A DNA stretch of 64,000 nucleotides. Source: Flavitalea plasmicola. Its GTDB lineage: Bacteria; Bacteroidota; Bacteroidia; Chitinophagales; Chitinophagaceae. Of this stretch, positions 34,801 through 44,653 are shown one piece after another (the stretch's first letter is position 1; the number at the start of each line of letters is the position of its first letter). The position numbers and the translations under genes were made by a program. The stretch spans positions 248,001-312,000 of the forward strand of contig NZ_JAUOTO010000008.1 of the NCBI RefSeq assembly GCF_030546645.1, written 5' to 3'. Under the pieces are notes generated by a model, which ran no database searches, was not told the DNA's origin, and was given only the letters and a program-made list of their open reading frames with translations.

Positions 34801-35596
34801 TCTTATCAAACTCATTCAGGTCGGCAGTGGTTCCATCCGGCTGAATAGGAATATTGTTGTCGGTGATGGCCGCTGAGATCTCGATGCTGTCGGCCAGATA
34901 GCCGCTGATCTGCAGGTTTAGATTGGAAGTCACCACGGCATCCTGGCTGTTGCCGAAAGTAATGCTTCTGCCAAAGCTGCCATTGTAGTTGATATTGCCG
35001 AAATTGAAGAAATTGTCGTCATTTGATCTGGCGCCGCCATTAAAAACATAAGGATGGGCAATGAAGTTATTCTCGACGCTGTCATAGTTGAAGTGCCGGG
35101 CAGGGGCATTGAGCCGGTAAGGCAGGCTTCGATAGACCACCAGGATGCTGTCCGCCCCCTTTGGCGGATGTTTCCAGGAAAGGGTGGCATTCACCCAATC
35201 CACCGTATAGTCCGAATCACTGACGTCCTTTGGGAAAAAAGCTCCGGGAACAAGACTGGCTGAATCGATGGGTATGCGCCCTTCCCTGACTGGAATGAAT
35301 TTGCGGTGGAGGTTGGACAGATTGGCTAAAGTAGGGCGGGCGGAAGGCCGTGCCGGGGCAGCTCTGGAGGCCGGACGGGAACGTCTCAGGGGATCGACAG
35401 CTGCCGGCGGTCTCGCCGTATCCAACCTGCCGGAATCCCTCACCTGTCCCACCGGATCTCCCCCCAACCTTACGGTATCCCTGCGCGGGCCAGCCGTATC
35501 TGGCAAAGGAGGGCCATTCGGGGGCTGTTGAGCCATCGCTGAGAAGGATACGCCGCACCAAAACAATATGAGTATAAGCAGCCTTACGATCAACAA
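31886..35596 (-). CDS. Large outer-membrane beta-barrel-type protein (1236 residues), function unknown
   Basis: It has a signal peptide (about 1-22, ending in FSAMA before QQPP). A Pro/Arg-rich disordered stretch (about 23-95) and then about 1100 residues rich in alternating aromatic beta strands and turns (NFGNINYNGSFGRSITFGNS, WALTMGDIDLRQNQNYFL, YIINYNTAEITFTANRMI) follow. The pattern and the fragment TAEITFTANRMITQDARIQVE recall SprA-like and related gliding/type 9 secretion proteins, but I cannot place it in a named family. It should sit in the outer membrane. It is convergent with the coiled-coil gene and divergent from a lipoprotein gene. Confidence 0.85.
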   Translation of the reverse strand: MLIVRLLILILFWCGVSFSAMAQQPPNGPPLPDTAGPRRDTVRLGGDPVGQVRDSGRLDTARPPAAVDPLRRSRPASRAAPARPSARPTLANLSNLHRKFIPVREGRIPIDSASLVPGAFFPKDVSDSDYTVDWVNATLSWKHPPKGADSILVVYRSLPYRLNAPARHFNYDSVENNFIAHPYVFNGGARSNDDNFFNFGNINYNGSFGRSITFGNSQDAVVTSNLNLQISGYLADSIEISAAITDNNIPIQPDGTTADLNEFDKIFLQFKKKTWALTMGDIDLRQNQNYFLNFYKRMQGASFETNNQISRNFSNKTLVSAAIAKGKFTRNIFQGQEGNQGPYKLQGANGELYFIVLAGTEKVYIDGQMMQRGEDQDYIINYNTAEITFTANRMITQDARIQVEFEYADRNYLNVNLYLYDEAVLSNKLKLRMGLFSNSDSRNSPINQSLTPDQDKFLNRLGDSINRAFYPVSTIDTFAAGKVLYKKVDTTYKNAAGVIVHDSIYVFSTDGSTTLYNLSFANVGAGYGNYVQDLNGVNGNVFLWVAPVNGQMQGSYEAAQFLVTPKTQRVMTAGAEYTPNKNTVLSAEVAKSHYDVNTLSSIDKANDDGYAARFLFSNSLPMGPAAKGRRLTTNLGYEYVQANFKPLERLRPVEFFRDWGLALNVAAATERIYNAGIMLSDKKLNSVRYDVARYQRGDGFTGMRHIVTVKQDIHGWRLSDQLSFTKSDSTNFSGYYLRPTFDVSKQLISLKHYVIGATYSMERNVDRDKQTDTVTATSFSFQTLQAYLRSPADKPDHWGLTFATRENSYPYGKSLLIGDRSRTFNLSADILKNPHHQFHLNATYRNLQIVRTGLTTQTQDNSLLGRAEYLVNEWKGLLRGNVLYEVGSGQEQKKNFTYLQVPAGTGLYAWIDVNKDGIQQLTEFVLAQFQDQAQYIRVYTPSNDYIKANYNTFNYSVTLNPRSVINPANDVPLHKLLARIILQSSMQLTQKQQAKGFVQLNPFKAPIDDTSLITRTMIVVNTFSFNRTDPRWGVDLTNTRNGAKTLLTYGYETRQLIEWMARIRMNISRSLALTTVFRQGTNQLSNTGQNFDSSNYHLRQWSSEPSLTYTRGANLRIGMGYKFSSKLNEPEFGGQKYTSGAYNVDFKYNIVQSTSIQSKFTYNEIAYKIKDGNASTTSSISYVILEGLLPGKNYLWNVDLTKKLGSSLELSLQYEGRKAGETRVVHTGRAALRALL

Positions 35597-35738
35597 CCTA
35601 GGGTTTCCTTTAAAATGCTTAAAGTTAGGAATTATTGTATGGCCCGCTTCCCCACCGCTTTAATAAACCTTTAACGGCTATTCATGCCGCGTTTACCATG
35701 CGATCACTGTCATTCGTCAAACCCCAAACCCACCTGCT

Positions 35739-36635
35739 ATGAAAAAATGGCAATTACCTATTATCCTGTTTGCCGGCTGCGTGCTGCCCGGCTGTTTCCG
35801 TTCCCTGCCCCAGCAAGCTTATCTCACCAGCGCCCTCCATGGCAACGCCAATGACTATCACCCTGTGCCCCAGGTACAGGACAGCGCACAAAGGGCATTT
35901 TACGTCCATGGCGCCTTCGTTTCAGGCAGCGCCGGCATTCAACTAAAAGACAGGGTAACAGCCTTCCGGGGCTCATTCACCGCAGCCCATCACGGCAGGT
36001 TCTGGCAGGCCTACTATGGCGGGGACCTTACCTTGGGCAGTTACGACATAAGGAAGTGGGACACCGCCACCACCGCTACTTATCAGCACCCTGCTCCCCT
36101 CTATAATGCAGCTATCCTGAACAGGCAGGCGGGCGGTAAATTCTTCGGAGGCGTCGGCCTCCATGGCGGCGCCAATTTCACCATTCCGATGGGGATCGCG
36201 GAATGGCGTATCGTGGGCGTAGAAACATCATTGTACCGGGAGTTCGGAAATTACCTGACAGTCCGGAGGAAATTGCCGGATACCGCGGCATCGCTGATCG
36301 TACGAAATCCTTTTTACGGCACCATCGGCCTGAGCTCTGAATTCGTGATAAAATGGCCGGATGGAGAATTTGGCTGGCGCATTTCCGGAGGCCCGGTAAT
36401 AGGATACCCCTACTCCAATCCGGAAATCTACGACAATGCGTCTGACAGTTACCTGCATTACTGGTATTTTTCTACGTCCACCCATGTCACCATCAGCAGG
36501 TATACAGGGTATCTTCAGACGAATTTCGCCGCAAAAGCCTTTTCCATAGGCATGGGCCTGCACTATCGGCTTAGCGAGCCCAGGATCACCAGGCGCAGCC
36601 CTGCGCATAGACGGTATCGTTCTTATAACCTTTGA
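35739..36635 (+). CDS. Putative outer-membrane lipoprotein of unknown function
   Basis: The 298-residue protein has a lipoprotein signal ending in the lipobox VLPGC (Cys19). The mature part is rich in glycine and aromatic residues with alternating strands (GKFFGGVGLHGGANFTIPMG, TGYLQTNFAAKAFSIGMGLHYRL), suggesting a small barrel or beta sandwich. The C-terminus is basic (RITRRSPAHRRYRSYNL). I do not recognise a named family. It is divergent from the 1236-residue outer-membrane protein gene and convergent with the ABC-F gene (6 bp apart). Confidence 0.8.
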   Translation: MKKWQLPIILFAGCVLPGCFRSLPQQAYLTSALHGNANDYHPVPQVQDSAQRAFYVHGAFVSGSAGIQLKDRVTAFRGSFTAAHHGRFWQAYYGGDLTLGSYDIRKWDTATTATYQHPAPLYNAAILNRQAGGKFFGGVGLHGGANFTIPMGIAEWRIVGVETSLYREFGNYLTVRRKLPDTAASLIVRNPFYGTIGLSSEFVIKWPDGEFGWRISGGPVIGYPYSNPEIYDNASDSYLHYWYFSTSTHVTISRYTGYLQTNFAAKAFSIGMGLHYRLSEPRITRRSPAHRRYRSYNL

Positions 36636-36641
36636 AACGGC

Positions 36642-38354
<1,713 letters not shown>

Positions 38355-38365
38355 CTATGGATCTC

Positions 38366-39115
38366 CTATTTGTCCGAAGTAAGTCCCGCTATGCCATATT
38401 CCGTATTCAGCCGGGCGATATTCGTGATCGATATCTCCTTGGGACAGACCGCTTCGCAAGCCCCGGTAGAGGTGCAGCTGCCAAAGCCTTCCTTATCCAT
38501 CTGGGCCACCATGGCCTCCACCCTGGTCTTACGCTCGGGACCTCCCTGCGGCAGCAGGGCCAGATGGGAGATTTTCGCTGAGACGAACAAAAGTGCCGAA
38601 GAATTCTTACAGGCGGCCACACAAGCTCCACAACCGATGCAGGCGGCGGCGGCAAAGGCCGTATCAGCCTTGTCCTTTTCAATCGGGATCGCATTGGCAT
38701 CGACGGCATTGCCCGTATTGACGGAAATATACCCGCCAGCCTGGATGATCCGGTCGAAAGAGCTGCGGTCCACGACCAGGTCCTTGATCACCGGAAATGC
38801 ATTGGCCCTCCAGGGCTCTACGACAATCGTATCGCCATCTTTGAAAGCCCGCATATGCAGCTGGCAGGTGGTGGTCCCTTCCCAGGGACCATGTGGCCTT
38901 CCATTGATATACATGGAGCACATGCCACAGATGCCTTCCCGGCAATCATGGTCGAAAGCGATGGGGTCCTTGCCTTCCCTGACCAGTCGCTCGTTGAGCA
39001 CGTCAATCATCTCCAAAAAGGACATTTCCGAAGAAATATCGTTGACGGAATAGGTCTCAAAACCGCCTTTTTCCTTCTTGTTCTTTTGCCTCCAGACTTT
39101 CAGCGTGAGATTCAT
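38366..39115 (-). CDS. sdhB: Succinate dehydrogenase/fumarate reductase iron-sulfur subunit
   Basis: A protein of about 249 residues from [12 protein letters not shown]; an upstream start at 39130 would add five residues. Cysteine clusters: the [2Fe-2S] set in [17 protein letters not shown] and TTTCQLHM, then [16 protein letters not shown] and [15 protein letters not shown] for the [4Fe-4S] and [3Fe-4S] centres. It passes electrons from SdhA FAD to the quinone site. Unusually, two unrelated genes lie between sdhA and this gene. Spacing to the preceding GGCT gene is small (27 bp), so it remains in one operon. Confidence 0.96.
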   Translation of the reverse strand: MNLTLKVWRQKNKKEKGGFETYSVNDISSEMSFLEMIDVLNERLVREGKDPIAFDHDCREGICGMCSMYINGRPHGPWEGTTTCQLHMRAFKDGDTIVVEPWRANAFPVIKDLVVDRSSFDRIIQAGGYISVNTGNAVDANAIPIEKDKADTAFAAAACIGCGACVAACKNSSALLFVSAKISHLALLPQGGPERKTRVEAMVAQMDKEGFGSCTSTGACEAVCPKEISITNIARLNTEYGIAGLTSDK

Positions 39116-39142
39116 CGTGTAATGTTCCATATATATGAATTG

Positions 39143-39559
39143 CTATGTGGTACTTTTGTTTTTCAGATAATTCAGGTAATCTTTTTGCTTGATCCGGACC
39201 TTATGGGCCGGGTCATAATTATACCAATAGATCCAGGCCCTGACATCCTTTCCTGACCGGAGCCTTACCGTATGCTTCTTACGCACGAACTCCGTGGGGA
39301 CCGAAGAGTTGCCAGCCGGGATACCCTCGTATTTATCAAGAACCCGGAATACCTTCTCCGGATCATTCAGCAGGAACACATCCCCGATGACTTCCGGTCC
39401 CTTATTGTTCTTTATAGCCCCGGGATATCGCCCCAGGTCATAAAGAGCCGCGCCGATCTTCCCCTGACCCACATATTGCAAAGCATCCTTGACCCGCTCT
39501 TTCAGCTTCAGATCGTAGTTCTTACGCAAAGTGCCATATGTGAACAGATACTCCTTCAT
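39143..39559 (-). CDS. Gamma-glutamylcyclotransferase-like (AIG2) protein
   Basis: A 138-residue protein from the ATG at 39559, which overlaps the upstream stop codon (ATGA); a longer frame from 39619 is unlikely because it would run back into that gene. It has the GGCT-fold opening KEYLFTYGTLRKN and the catalytic-type Glu78 in VLDKYEGIP. Family members cyclise gamma-glutamyl amines or related compounds, but many are uncharacterised. It lies in the middle of the sdh operon between sdhA and sdhB, coupled to the small membrane protein gene before it. Confidence 0.85.
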   Translation of the reverse strand: MKEYLFTYGTLRKNYDLKLKERVKDALQYVGQGKIGAALYDLGRYPGAIKNNKGPEVIGDVFLLNDPEKVFRVLDKYEGIPAGNSSVPTEFVRKKHTVRLRSGKDVRAWIYWYNYDPAHKVRIKQKDYLNYLKNKSTT

Positions 39560-39987
39560 AAGAGCGCTAATAAAGCTTTCAATTTTGAAAACCCATACTG
39601 GTCGATCCATTGCTGGCAATCTGCATCCGACTTTATCTTCCTGAGATAATAATTGAATACGTCACAGACCTGCTTATAAGTCAGCTGCTTATTGGAATAC
39701 AATACCCCGATGAATTCAAAAAAGTTCAAAAAATCCGTGAACTTCTCTTCGTTGCTGCGCTTTTCCGGTGCCGATAATTTTTCAGCGAGCTCGTTGTAAT
39801 CCAGCCAGCCCCTTACATCCTTATAAGTAGGGTCTTCAAAAAATTTCTCAAAGAGCGATTTGATCCACTCCGCCCGCTTGATCCTTGTCTGGTTCCTATA
39901 GCTAATGGCGGCAATCAGGACGCCTGCCCCTGTTCCAAGAGCGCCAATGACCTTTGCCCCCCATTCTACCCATACGGTCCATGTCAT
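39556..39987 (-). CDS. Small membrane-anchored protein of unknown function in the sdh operon
   Basis: The 143-residue protein has one N-terminal transmembrane helix (about 8-28, VIGALGTGAGVLIAAIS) and a cytoplasmic helical part rich in Lys, Glu and aromatic residues (FFEDPTYKDVRGWLDYNELAEKL, NFFEFIGVLYSNKQLTY). I do not recognise a named family; the layout resembles DUF4760-like proteins. Its start follows the sdhA stop by 5 bp, and its stop overlaps the GGCT start, so all three are on one transcript. It is not a classic SdhD anchor, since this organism already has a single large cytochrome b (SdhC). Confidence 0.75.
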   Translation of the reverse strand: MTWTVWVEWGAKVIGALGTGAGVLIAAISYRNQTRIKRAEWIKSLFEKFFEDPTYKDVRGWLDYNELAEKLSAPEKRSNEEKFTDFLNFFEFIGVLYSNKQLTYKQVCDVFNYYLRKIKSDADCQQWIDQYGFSKLKALLALL

Positions 39988-39992
39988 AACTA

Positions 39993-41963
39993 CTATTTAT
40001 AGCTCCGTTGGCTCGGGTGGGCCACTTCAAATTCCAACGCCTCTTTATGCAGCTCCCATCCTTCATTTTTAAACTCCCAGGCAGCCACAAACGCGAAATT
40101 GTCGTCGTCACGCTTGGCTTCGCCTTCCTCCGTCTGCATCTCTTCCCGAAAGTGCCCGCCGCAGCTTTCCCTGCGCTGCAAAGCATCCACGCACATCAGC
40201 TCGCCCAGCTCGATGAAGTCGGCTACCCTGCCGGCCTTATCCAGCTCAGGGTTGAATTCGTTGATATCGCCCGTAATGCGCACATCACGCCAGAACTCCG
40301 CCTTAAGGGCCCGGATCTCTTCGATGGCTTCCTTCAACCCTGCCTCATTCCGCGCCATGCCGCACTTGTCCCACATGATCTTGCCAAGACGTTTATGGAA
40401 GCTCTCGGGACTCTGTGTACCGTTGATATTCTTCAGCCGGCTGATCCTGTCGGATACAGCCTTTTCAGCCTCCTCGAATGCAGGATGCGTGATGGGGATG
40501 TTGCCCGTACGGATCTCGCCCGCCAGATAATTACCGAGGGTATACGGAATGACGAAATACCCGTCCGCCAATCCCTGCATAAGAGCGGAAGCCCCCAGCC
40601 TGTTGGCGCCATGGTCGCTGAAATTGGCCTCGCCAAGGGCATACAGGCCCGGCACAGTGGTCATCAGCTCATAATCCACCCACAGCCCCCCCATCGTATA
40701 GTGGACAGCCGGGTAAATGCGCATCGGCAAAGTATATGGATCCTCTCCCGTGATCTTGTTGTACATGTCGAAGAGATTGCCGTACTTCTCTTTCACCACC
40801 TCCACGCCATGCTGACGGATCACTTCGGCGGAAGGATTGTCAATGCCATGCTTCCGGCATTCGATCTTACCATATCTCTCTATCGCGGACGCATAATCCA
40901 GATAGACCGCCTGCTTGGACGAACCTACGCCATAGCCGGCATCGCACCTTTCCTTGGCTGCCCTGGAAGCCACGTCACGAGGCACCAGGTTACCAAATGC
41001 AGGATATCTTCTCTCCAGGTAATAATCTCTTTCTGCCTCCGGTATCTCATTGGGTTTACGTGGATCGTTCTGCTGTTTGGGCACCCATATGCGTCCGTCA
41101 TTGCGGAGCGACTCCGACATCAGGGTCAGTTTCGACTGATGGTCGCCTGTGACAGGGATACAGGTAGGGTGGATCTGCGTAAAGCAGGGATTGCCGAAAT
41201 AGGCGCCCTTTTTATGCGCCTTCCATGCCGCCGTGACATTACTGCCCATGGCATTGGTGGAAAGATAAAAGACATTCCCATAACCGCCGCTGCACAATAA
41301 TACCGCATGCCCAAAATGTCTTTCCAGCTCTCCGGTGATGAGGTGTCGGGCGATGATCCCCCTCGCCTTTCCATCGATGACCACCACGTCCAGCATCTCG
41401 TGCCGCGTAAACATCTCTACATTACCCAGGGCCACCTGCCTTTCCAACGCCTGGTAGGCGCCGATCAGCAACTGCTGCCCCGTCTGGCCCGCCGCATAGA
41501 AGGTACGCTGCACCTGGGTGCCCCCGAAACTACGGTTACTGAGCAACCCGCCATATTCCCGGGCAAAAGGAACCCCCTGCGCCACGCACTGGTCGATGAT
41601 ATTGGCGCTGACCTCCGCGAGACGATGCACGTTCGCCTCTCTTGCGCGGTAGTCACCGCCTTTGATCGTATCATAGAAAAGACGGAACACGCTGTCCCCG
41701 TCATTCTGGTAATTCTTCGCCGCGTTGATCCCACCCTGGGCGGCAATGCTATGCGCCCGGCGGGGGGAATCCTGAAAGCAGAATGCCTTTACCTTATAAC
41801 CAAGCTCACCCAGTGAAGCCGCCGCCGATGCGCCGGCCAGGCCGGTGCCGATGATGATCACTTCCAGGCTGCGCTTGTTTGCAGGGTTTACCAGCTTTAC
41901 ATGCCCTTTATAGTCTTCCCATTTATTATCCAGTGGTCCTGCCGGAATGTTTGAATTAAGCAT
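39993..41963 (-). CDS. sdhA: Succinate dehydrogenase/fumarate reductase flavoprotein subunit
   Basis: The 656-residue protein binds FAD with [23 protein letters not shown]. It has the His-containing [22 protein letters not shown] covalent flavin segment and catalytic region [44 protein letters not shown]. It oxidises succinate to fumarate, or the reverse. Its long C-terminal arginine- and glutamate-rich helical domain is the Bacteroidota/epsilon type. It follows sdhC by 36 bp. Confidence 0.97.
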   Translation of the reverse strand: MLNSNIPAGPLDNKWEDYKGHVKLVNPANKRSLEVIIIGTGLAGASAAASLGELGYKVKAFCFQDSPRRAHSIAAQGGINAAKNYQNDGDSVFRLFYDTIKGGDYRAREANVHRLAEVSANIIDQCVAQGVPFAREYGGLLSNRSFGGTQVQRTFYAAGQTGQQLLIGAYQALERQVALGNVEMFTRHEMLDVVVIDGKARGIIARHLITGELERHFGHAVLLCSGGYGNVFYLSTNAMGSNVTAAWKAHKKGAYFGNPCFTQIHPTCIPVTGDHQSKLTLMSESLRNDGRIWVPKQQNDPRKPNEIPEAERDYYLERRYPAFGNLVPRDVASRAAKERCDAGYGVGSSKQAVYLDYASAIERYGKIECRKHGIDNPSAEVIRQHGVEVVKEKYGNLFDMYNKITGEDPYTLPMRIYPAVHYTMGGLWVDYELMTTVPGLYALGEANFSDHGANRLGASALMQGLADGYFVIPYTLGNYLAGEIRTGNIPITHPAFEEAEKAVSDRISRLKNINGTQSPESFHKRLGKIMWDKCGMARNEAGLKEAIEEIRALKAEFWRDVRITGDINEFNPELDKAGRVADFIELGELMCVDALQRRESCGGHFREEMQTEEGEAKRDDDNFAFVAAWEFKNEGWELHKEALEFEVAHPSQRSYK

Positions 41964-41999
41964 GAAGTATGAGTTTCTAAACGTTGTTGGAAAAATTTT

Positions 42000-42689
42000 C
42001 TATTGCACCCACCCAAAATACATTGATATGGGCATCATGGCGAATGCCAGCGGGACAATGATGGCAAAGCCGATCCCAATGCCGTTGATAAGATGTACAT
42101 ACCGGCTGTTGGATACCCCCAATGACCGGAAGGCGCTTTGAAACCCATGCATCAAATGGTATGCAAGGGAAATACAGCCTACGAGGTAGATGATAACGAT
42201 CAACGGATGCCCGGCAAAAGTATCTCTCATCAGGCCATACAGGTCATGCACATCCACCCCGGGAACATAGGAAACCTCCTGCATTTCCCCAAAACGGGAA
42301 GGCACCCAGAAATCCTTCAGGTGAATGACAAGGAACAGCAGCACAAAAGTTCCCAGCCAGCCCATATACCTGGAATACCACTTACTGCCCTTATTGCCCA
42401 TCGGCACCTGGTACCCCACGCTCCTTTTCCTGCGGTTCTGCAATTCCAGCACATACGCCTGCACGATGTGGATGATAAAGCCGACGAACAGCCCTATCTC
42501 CAATACCCTCGGCACAACAGTGGACCCAAGGAAATGAGCGGCCAGATTGAACATCCTGCCGTCATCCATGGCCCAGATACAGGCATTGACACAAACATGG
42601 ACCACCAGAAAAAGGATCAGGAATATCCCCGTGAGACCCATTACGAACTTTTTGCCTACGGAAGAAGTAAAGAATTCAGACCATTTCAT
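42000..42689 (-). CDS. sdhC: Succinate dehydrogenase/fumarate reductase cytochrome b subunit
   Basis: The 229-residue protein has five transmembrane helices. Conserved histidines lie in helices near LILFLVVHVCVNACIW, GFIIHIVQAYVLEL, LFLVIHLKDFWVPS and AYHLMHGFQSAFRSLG, where two hemes b are bound in this diheme type. It anchors SdhAB and contacts menaquinone. It is the first gene of the operon sdhC-sdhA-x-GGCT-sdhB and has its own -7 box (42738-42745). Confidence 0.94.
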   Translation of the reverse strand: MKWSEFFTSSVGKKFVMGLTGIFLILFLVVHVCVNACIWAMDDGRMFNLAAHFLGSTVVPRVLEIGLFVGFIIHIVQAYVLELQNRRKRSVGYQVPMGNKGSKWYSRYMGWLGTFVLLFLVIHLKDFWVPSRFGEMQEVSYVPGVDVHDLYGLMRDTFAGHPLIVIIYLVGCISLAYHLMHGFQSAFRSLGVSNSRYVHLINGIGIGFAIIVPLAFAMMPISMYFGWVQ

Positions 42690-42737
42690 AATTAAACAAC
42701 TAATAATATAAATGAAATCGAACCCGGGCTATCCGCG

Positions 42738-42745
42738 CAAATTTA
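42738..42745 (-). promoter_or_regulatory. -7 promoter box of the sdh operon
   Basis: TAAATTTG on the minus strand fits TAnnTTTG, 48 bp before the sdhC start codon. Confidence 0.6.
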
Positions 42746-42788
42746 GCACAGGAATGCTTTTAAAAATTTTTTTGTTTTAACTTTTTTG

Positions 42789-42971
42789 CCCTGATCATCA
42801 GGGGCTCACAGGGTAGTAACAGACCAAAACGGGCCGGAGGCTCGTTGTCCGTAACCGAGGAACGAAGGTTACGACCGAGAAGGAGCGTGTCGAAGCAGCT
42901 CCGCCGAAGGTCCCAGACATCAGATTTTTCCGGAAAATGGGTTACACTTTCTGCAGAACCCGTTTTCCGGA
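42789..42971. repeat. Multi-hairpin intergenic element, related to the 8070-8150 repeat
   Basis: Four hairpins in 183 bases: CCCTGA/TCAGGG (42789-42803), CGTAACC/GGTTACG (42850-42873), GGAGC/GCTCC (42882-42902), and a 15-bp stem with one G-T pair (42929-42943 with 42957-42971). The last one with its spacer GACATCAGAT matches the copy within the gene at 7985 (50 of 57 positions). Confidence 0.75.
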
Positions 42972-43013
42972 CATGTTTCATGTTAAATCGCCGTTGTTTA
43001 GTATATTAGCCGC

Positions 43014-43021
43014 CAAATTTG
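43014..43021 (+). promoter_or_regulatory. Candidate -7 box of accD
   Basis: CAAATTTG matches TAnnTTTG at 7 of 8 positions, with TTG at 42994-42996 in the -33 position (17-bp spacing). The start codon is about 113 bp downstream, implying a long leader. Confidence 0.4.
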
Positions 43022-43025
43022 CCCT

Positions 43026-43096
43026 TCCCTCCCATAGGGAGGACGGCCTTTTGACGGGGACCTGACCAACAAACGCCTTGAAAGGGCGTTTCGTGT
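43026..43096 (+). promoter_or_regulatory. Structured leader of accD
   Basis: Two hairpins lie in the presumed 5' untranslated region: CCTCCC/GGGAGG with a 3-base loop near 43027, and AACGCCT/GGGCGTT with a 5-base loop near 43073-43092. No T-run follows, so they are not simple terminators. A regulatory role is unproven. Confidence 0.35.
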
Positions 43097-43134
43097 AGAT
43101 GGGATTAAAAAACAAATGAGAATAACTTTACTAT

Positions 43135-44046
43135 ATGAAGCAAGAAGATGATTTTGAAGCGAACCTGGCAGGTGACGAAGGACAAAGCGAGGAAAGTAAA
43201 AGCGGTTGGTTCAGGCGCATCAAAAAAGGCATCCTGACAAGCACAGCCGAAAAAAAAGAGACGCCCGAAGGACTGTGGACCAAATGCCCGAATTGTAATT
43301 ATATATGTACCGTCACCGAACTACGGGAAAACCTCTTCGTATGCCCAAAATGTTCGCACCACCATCGCATCGGCAGCTCGGAATATTTCGAAATACTCTT
43401 CAATGACAACCAGTACGAGATCCTGTTTGAGAACATCCGCTCCAAAGACTTCCTGCATTTCACAGACCTGAAATCCTATCAGAAGCGGCTGGAAGAAACA
43501 TGGTCCAAGACGGATATCACGGATTCCATCCGGGTGGCCACAGGCGAGATAAAAGAACATACCATGGTCGTGGGCTGCATGGACTTTGAGTTCATCGGCG
43601 GCTCCCTGGGCAGCGTCATGGGCGAAAGGATCTCCCGGGCCGTGGACCATTGCCTGGAACACCATTTGCCACTGCTGATCATCTGTAAATCAGGAGGGGC
43701 CCGCATGATGGAAAGCGCCTTTTCATTGATGCAATTGGCCAAGGTATCCGGTAAGCTTTCCCAGCTGACGGATGCCAGGATCCCTTACATATCCCTCCTG
43801 ACAGACCCCTCTTTCGGAGGTATTTCCGCATCCTTTGGCATGCTGGGCGACCTGAACATCGCCGAACCAGGGGCCCTGATTGGATTTGCCGGCCCAAGGG
43901 TCATCAAAGAGACCATTAAAAAAGATCTTCCGGAAGGCTTCCAGCGGAGTGAGTTCCTGCTGGAGCACGGATTCCTCGATTTCATTGTAAGCCGGAAAGA
44001 ATTGAAAGAGCGGATCGCCACCCTGCTTACCTTATTTCAAGGTTAA
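43135..44046 (+). CDS. accD: Acetyl-CoA carboxylase carboxyltransferase subunit beta
   Basis: The 303-residue protein has an N-terminal acidic extension and a four-cysteine zinc finger (WTKCPNCNYICTVTELRENLFVCPKC). A crotonase-like carboxyltransferase domain follows, with GCMDFEFIGGSLGSVMGERISRA, SGGARMMES and FGGISASFGMLGD. With AccA it transfers the carboxyl group from biotin to acetyl-CoA, the first step of fatty acid synthesis. accA is not in the window. smpB follows after 27 bp on the same strand. Confidence 0.96.
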   Translation: MKQEDDFEANLAGDEGQSEESKSGWFRRIKKGILTSTAEKKETPEGLWTKCPNCNYICTVTELRENLFVCPKCSHHHRIGSSEYFEILFNDNQYEILFENIRSKDFLHFTDLKSYQKRLEETWSKTDITDSIRVATGEIKEHTMVVGCMDFEFIGGSLGSVMGERISRAVDHCLEHHLPLLIICKSGGARMMESAFSLMQLAKVSGKLSQLTDARIPYISLLTDPSFGGISASFGMLGDLNIAEPGALIGFAGPRVIKETIKKDLPEGFQRSEFLLEHGFLDFIVSRKELKERIATLLTLFQG

Positions 44047-44073
44047 CCCCGACAAAGGCGAAGGACCTGACGT

Positions 44074-44517
44074 ATGAGCGAGATAAAGAACAGATCAGCC
44101 TATCATGACTATTTCATCGAAGACAAATACGATGCGGGAATGGTATTGGCCGGAACAGAAGTGAAATCCATCCGCGAAGGAAAAGTCAATTTTGTCGATA
44201 GCTTCTGCACTTTCCACCAGGGAGAGCTTTGGGTGAAGAATATGCATATAGCCGAATATCGCATGGGGACCACCAACAACCATATAGCCGTCCACGATCG
44301 CAAGCTGCTGCTTACCCGGCGGGAGCTCCGCAAACTCGAAAATAAGCTCAAGGACAAGGGCTATACCATCGTCCCCCTGCGCATCTTCTTTTCTGAAAAA
44401 GGATATGCCAAGATGGAAATTGGTCTCGGCAAAGGAAAGAAGCTCTATGACAAAAGGGAAACCATCAAACAGAGAGATACGCAGAAAGAGATCAAGAGAT
44501 ACCTGAACAGACCCTGA
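44074..44517 (+). CDS. smpB: SsrA-binding protein SmpB
   Basis: The 147-residue protein has family blocks [59 protein letters not shown] and the basic C-terminal tail [20 protein letters not shown], which enters the ribosome decoding centre. It delivers tmRNA to stalled ribosomes. The partner ssrA gene is not in the window. RNase R, which degrades trans-translated mRNAs, is encoded at 15973-18012. Confidence 0.97.
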   Translation: MSEIKNRSAYHDYFIEDKYDAGMVLAGTEVKSIREGKVNFVDSFCTFHQGELWVKNMHIAEYRMGTTNNHIAVHDRKLLLTRRELRKLENKLKDKGYTIVPLRIFFSEKGYAKMEIGLGKGKKLYDKRETIKQRDTQKEIKRYLNRP

Positions 44518-44623
44518 CAGCTCAGCAATTACCCTTACGATTTCCCATTATGGGAGGCTTTCCTGCGCGGCATAAAAATTTAAGTACCATTCCTGGCAAT
44601 TTCGTCTTTCGTATGCGTTATAT

Positions 44624-44631
44624 TACCTTCG
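44624..44631 (+). promoter_or_regulatory. -7 promoter box upstream of the secreted unknown gene
   Basis: TACCTTCG matches TAnnTTTG at 7 of 8 positions, 22 bp before the ATG at 44654. Confidence 0.45.
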
Positions 44632-44653
44632 TGCTACTCCCTTATATCACTTG

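Larger units (their letters stand above)
42690..43134. other. 445-bp intergenic region between sdhC and accD with structured repeat
   Basis: It holds the sdh promoter, a multi-hairpin element (42789-42971), a candidate accD promoter and a structured accD leader (43021-43110). I see no protein-coding gene in it. Confidence 0.8.

Noticed and set aside
40008..41300. 430-codon plus-strand frame opposite sdhA
   Set aside because: Antisense shadow of a clear sdhA; no recognisable domain and no promoter or start context.
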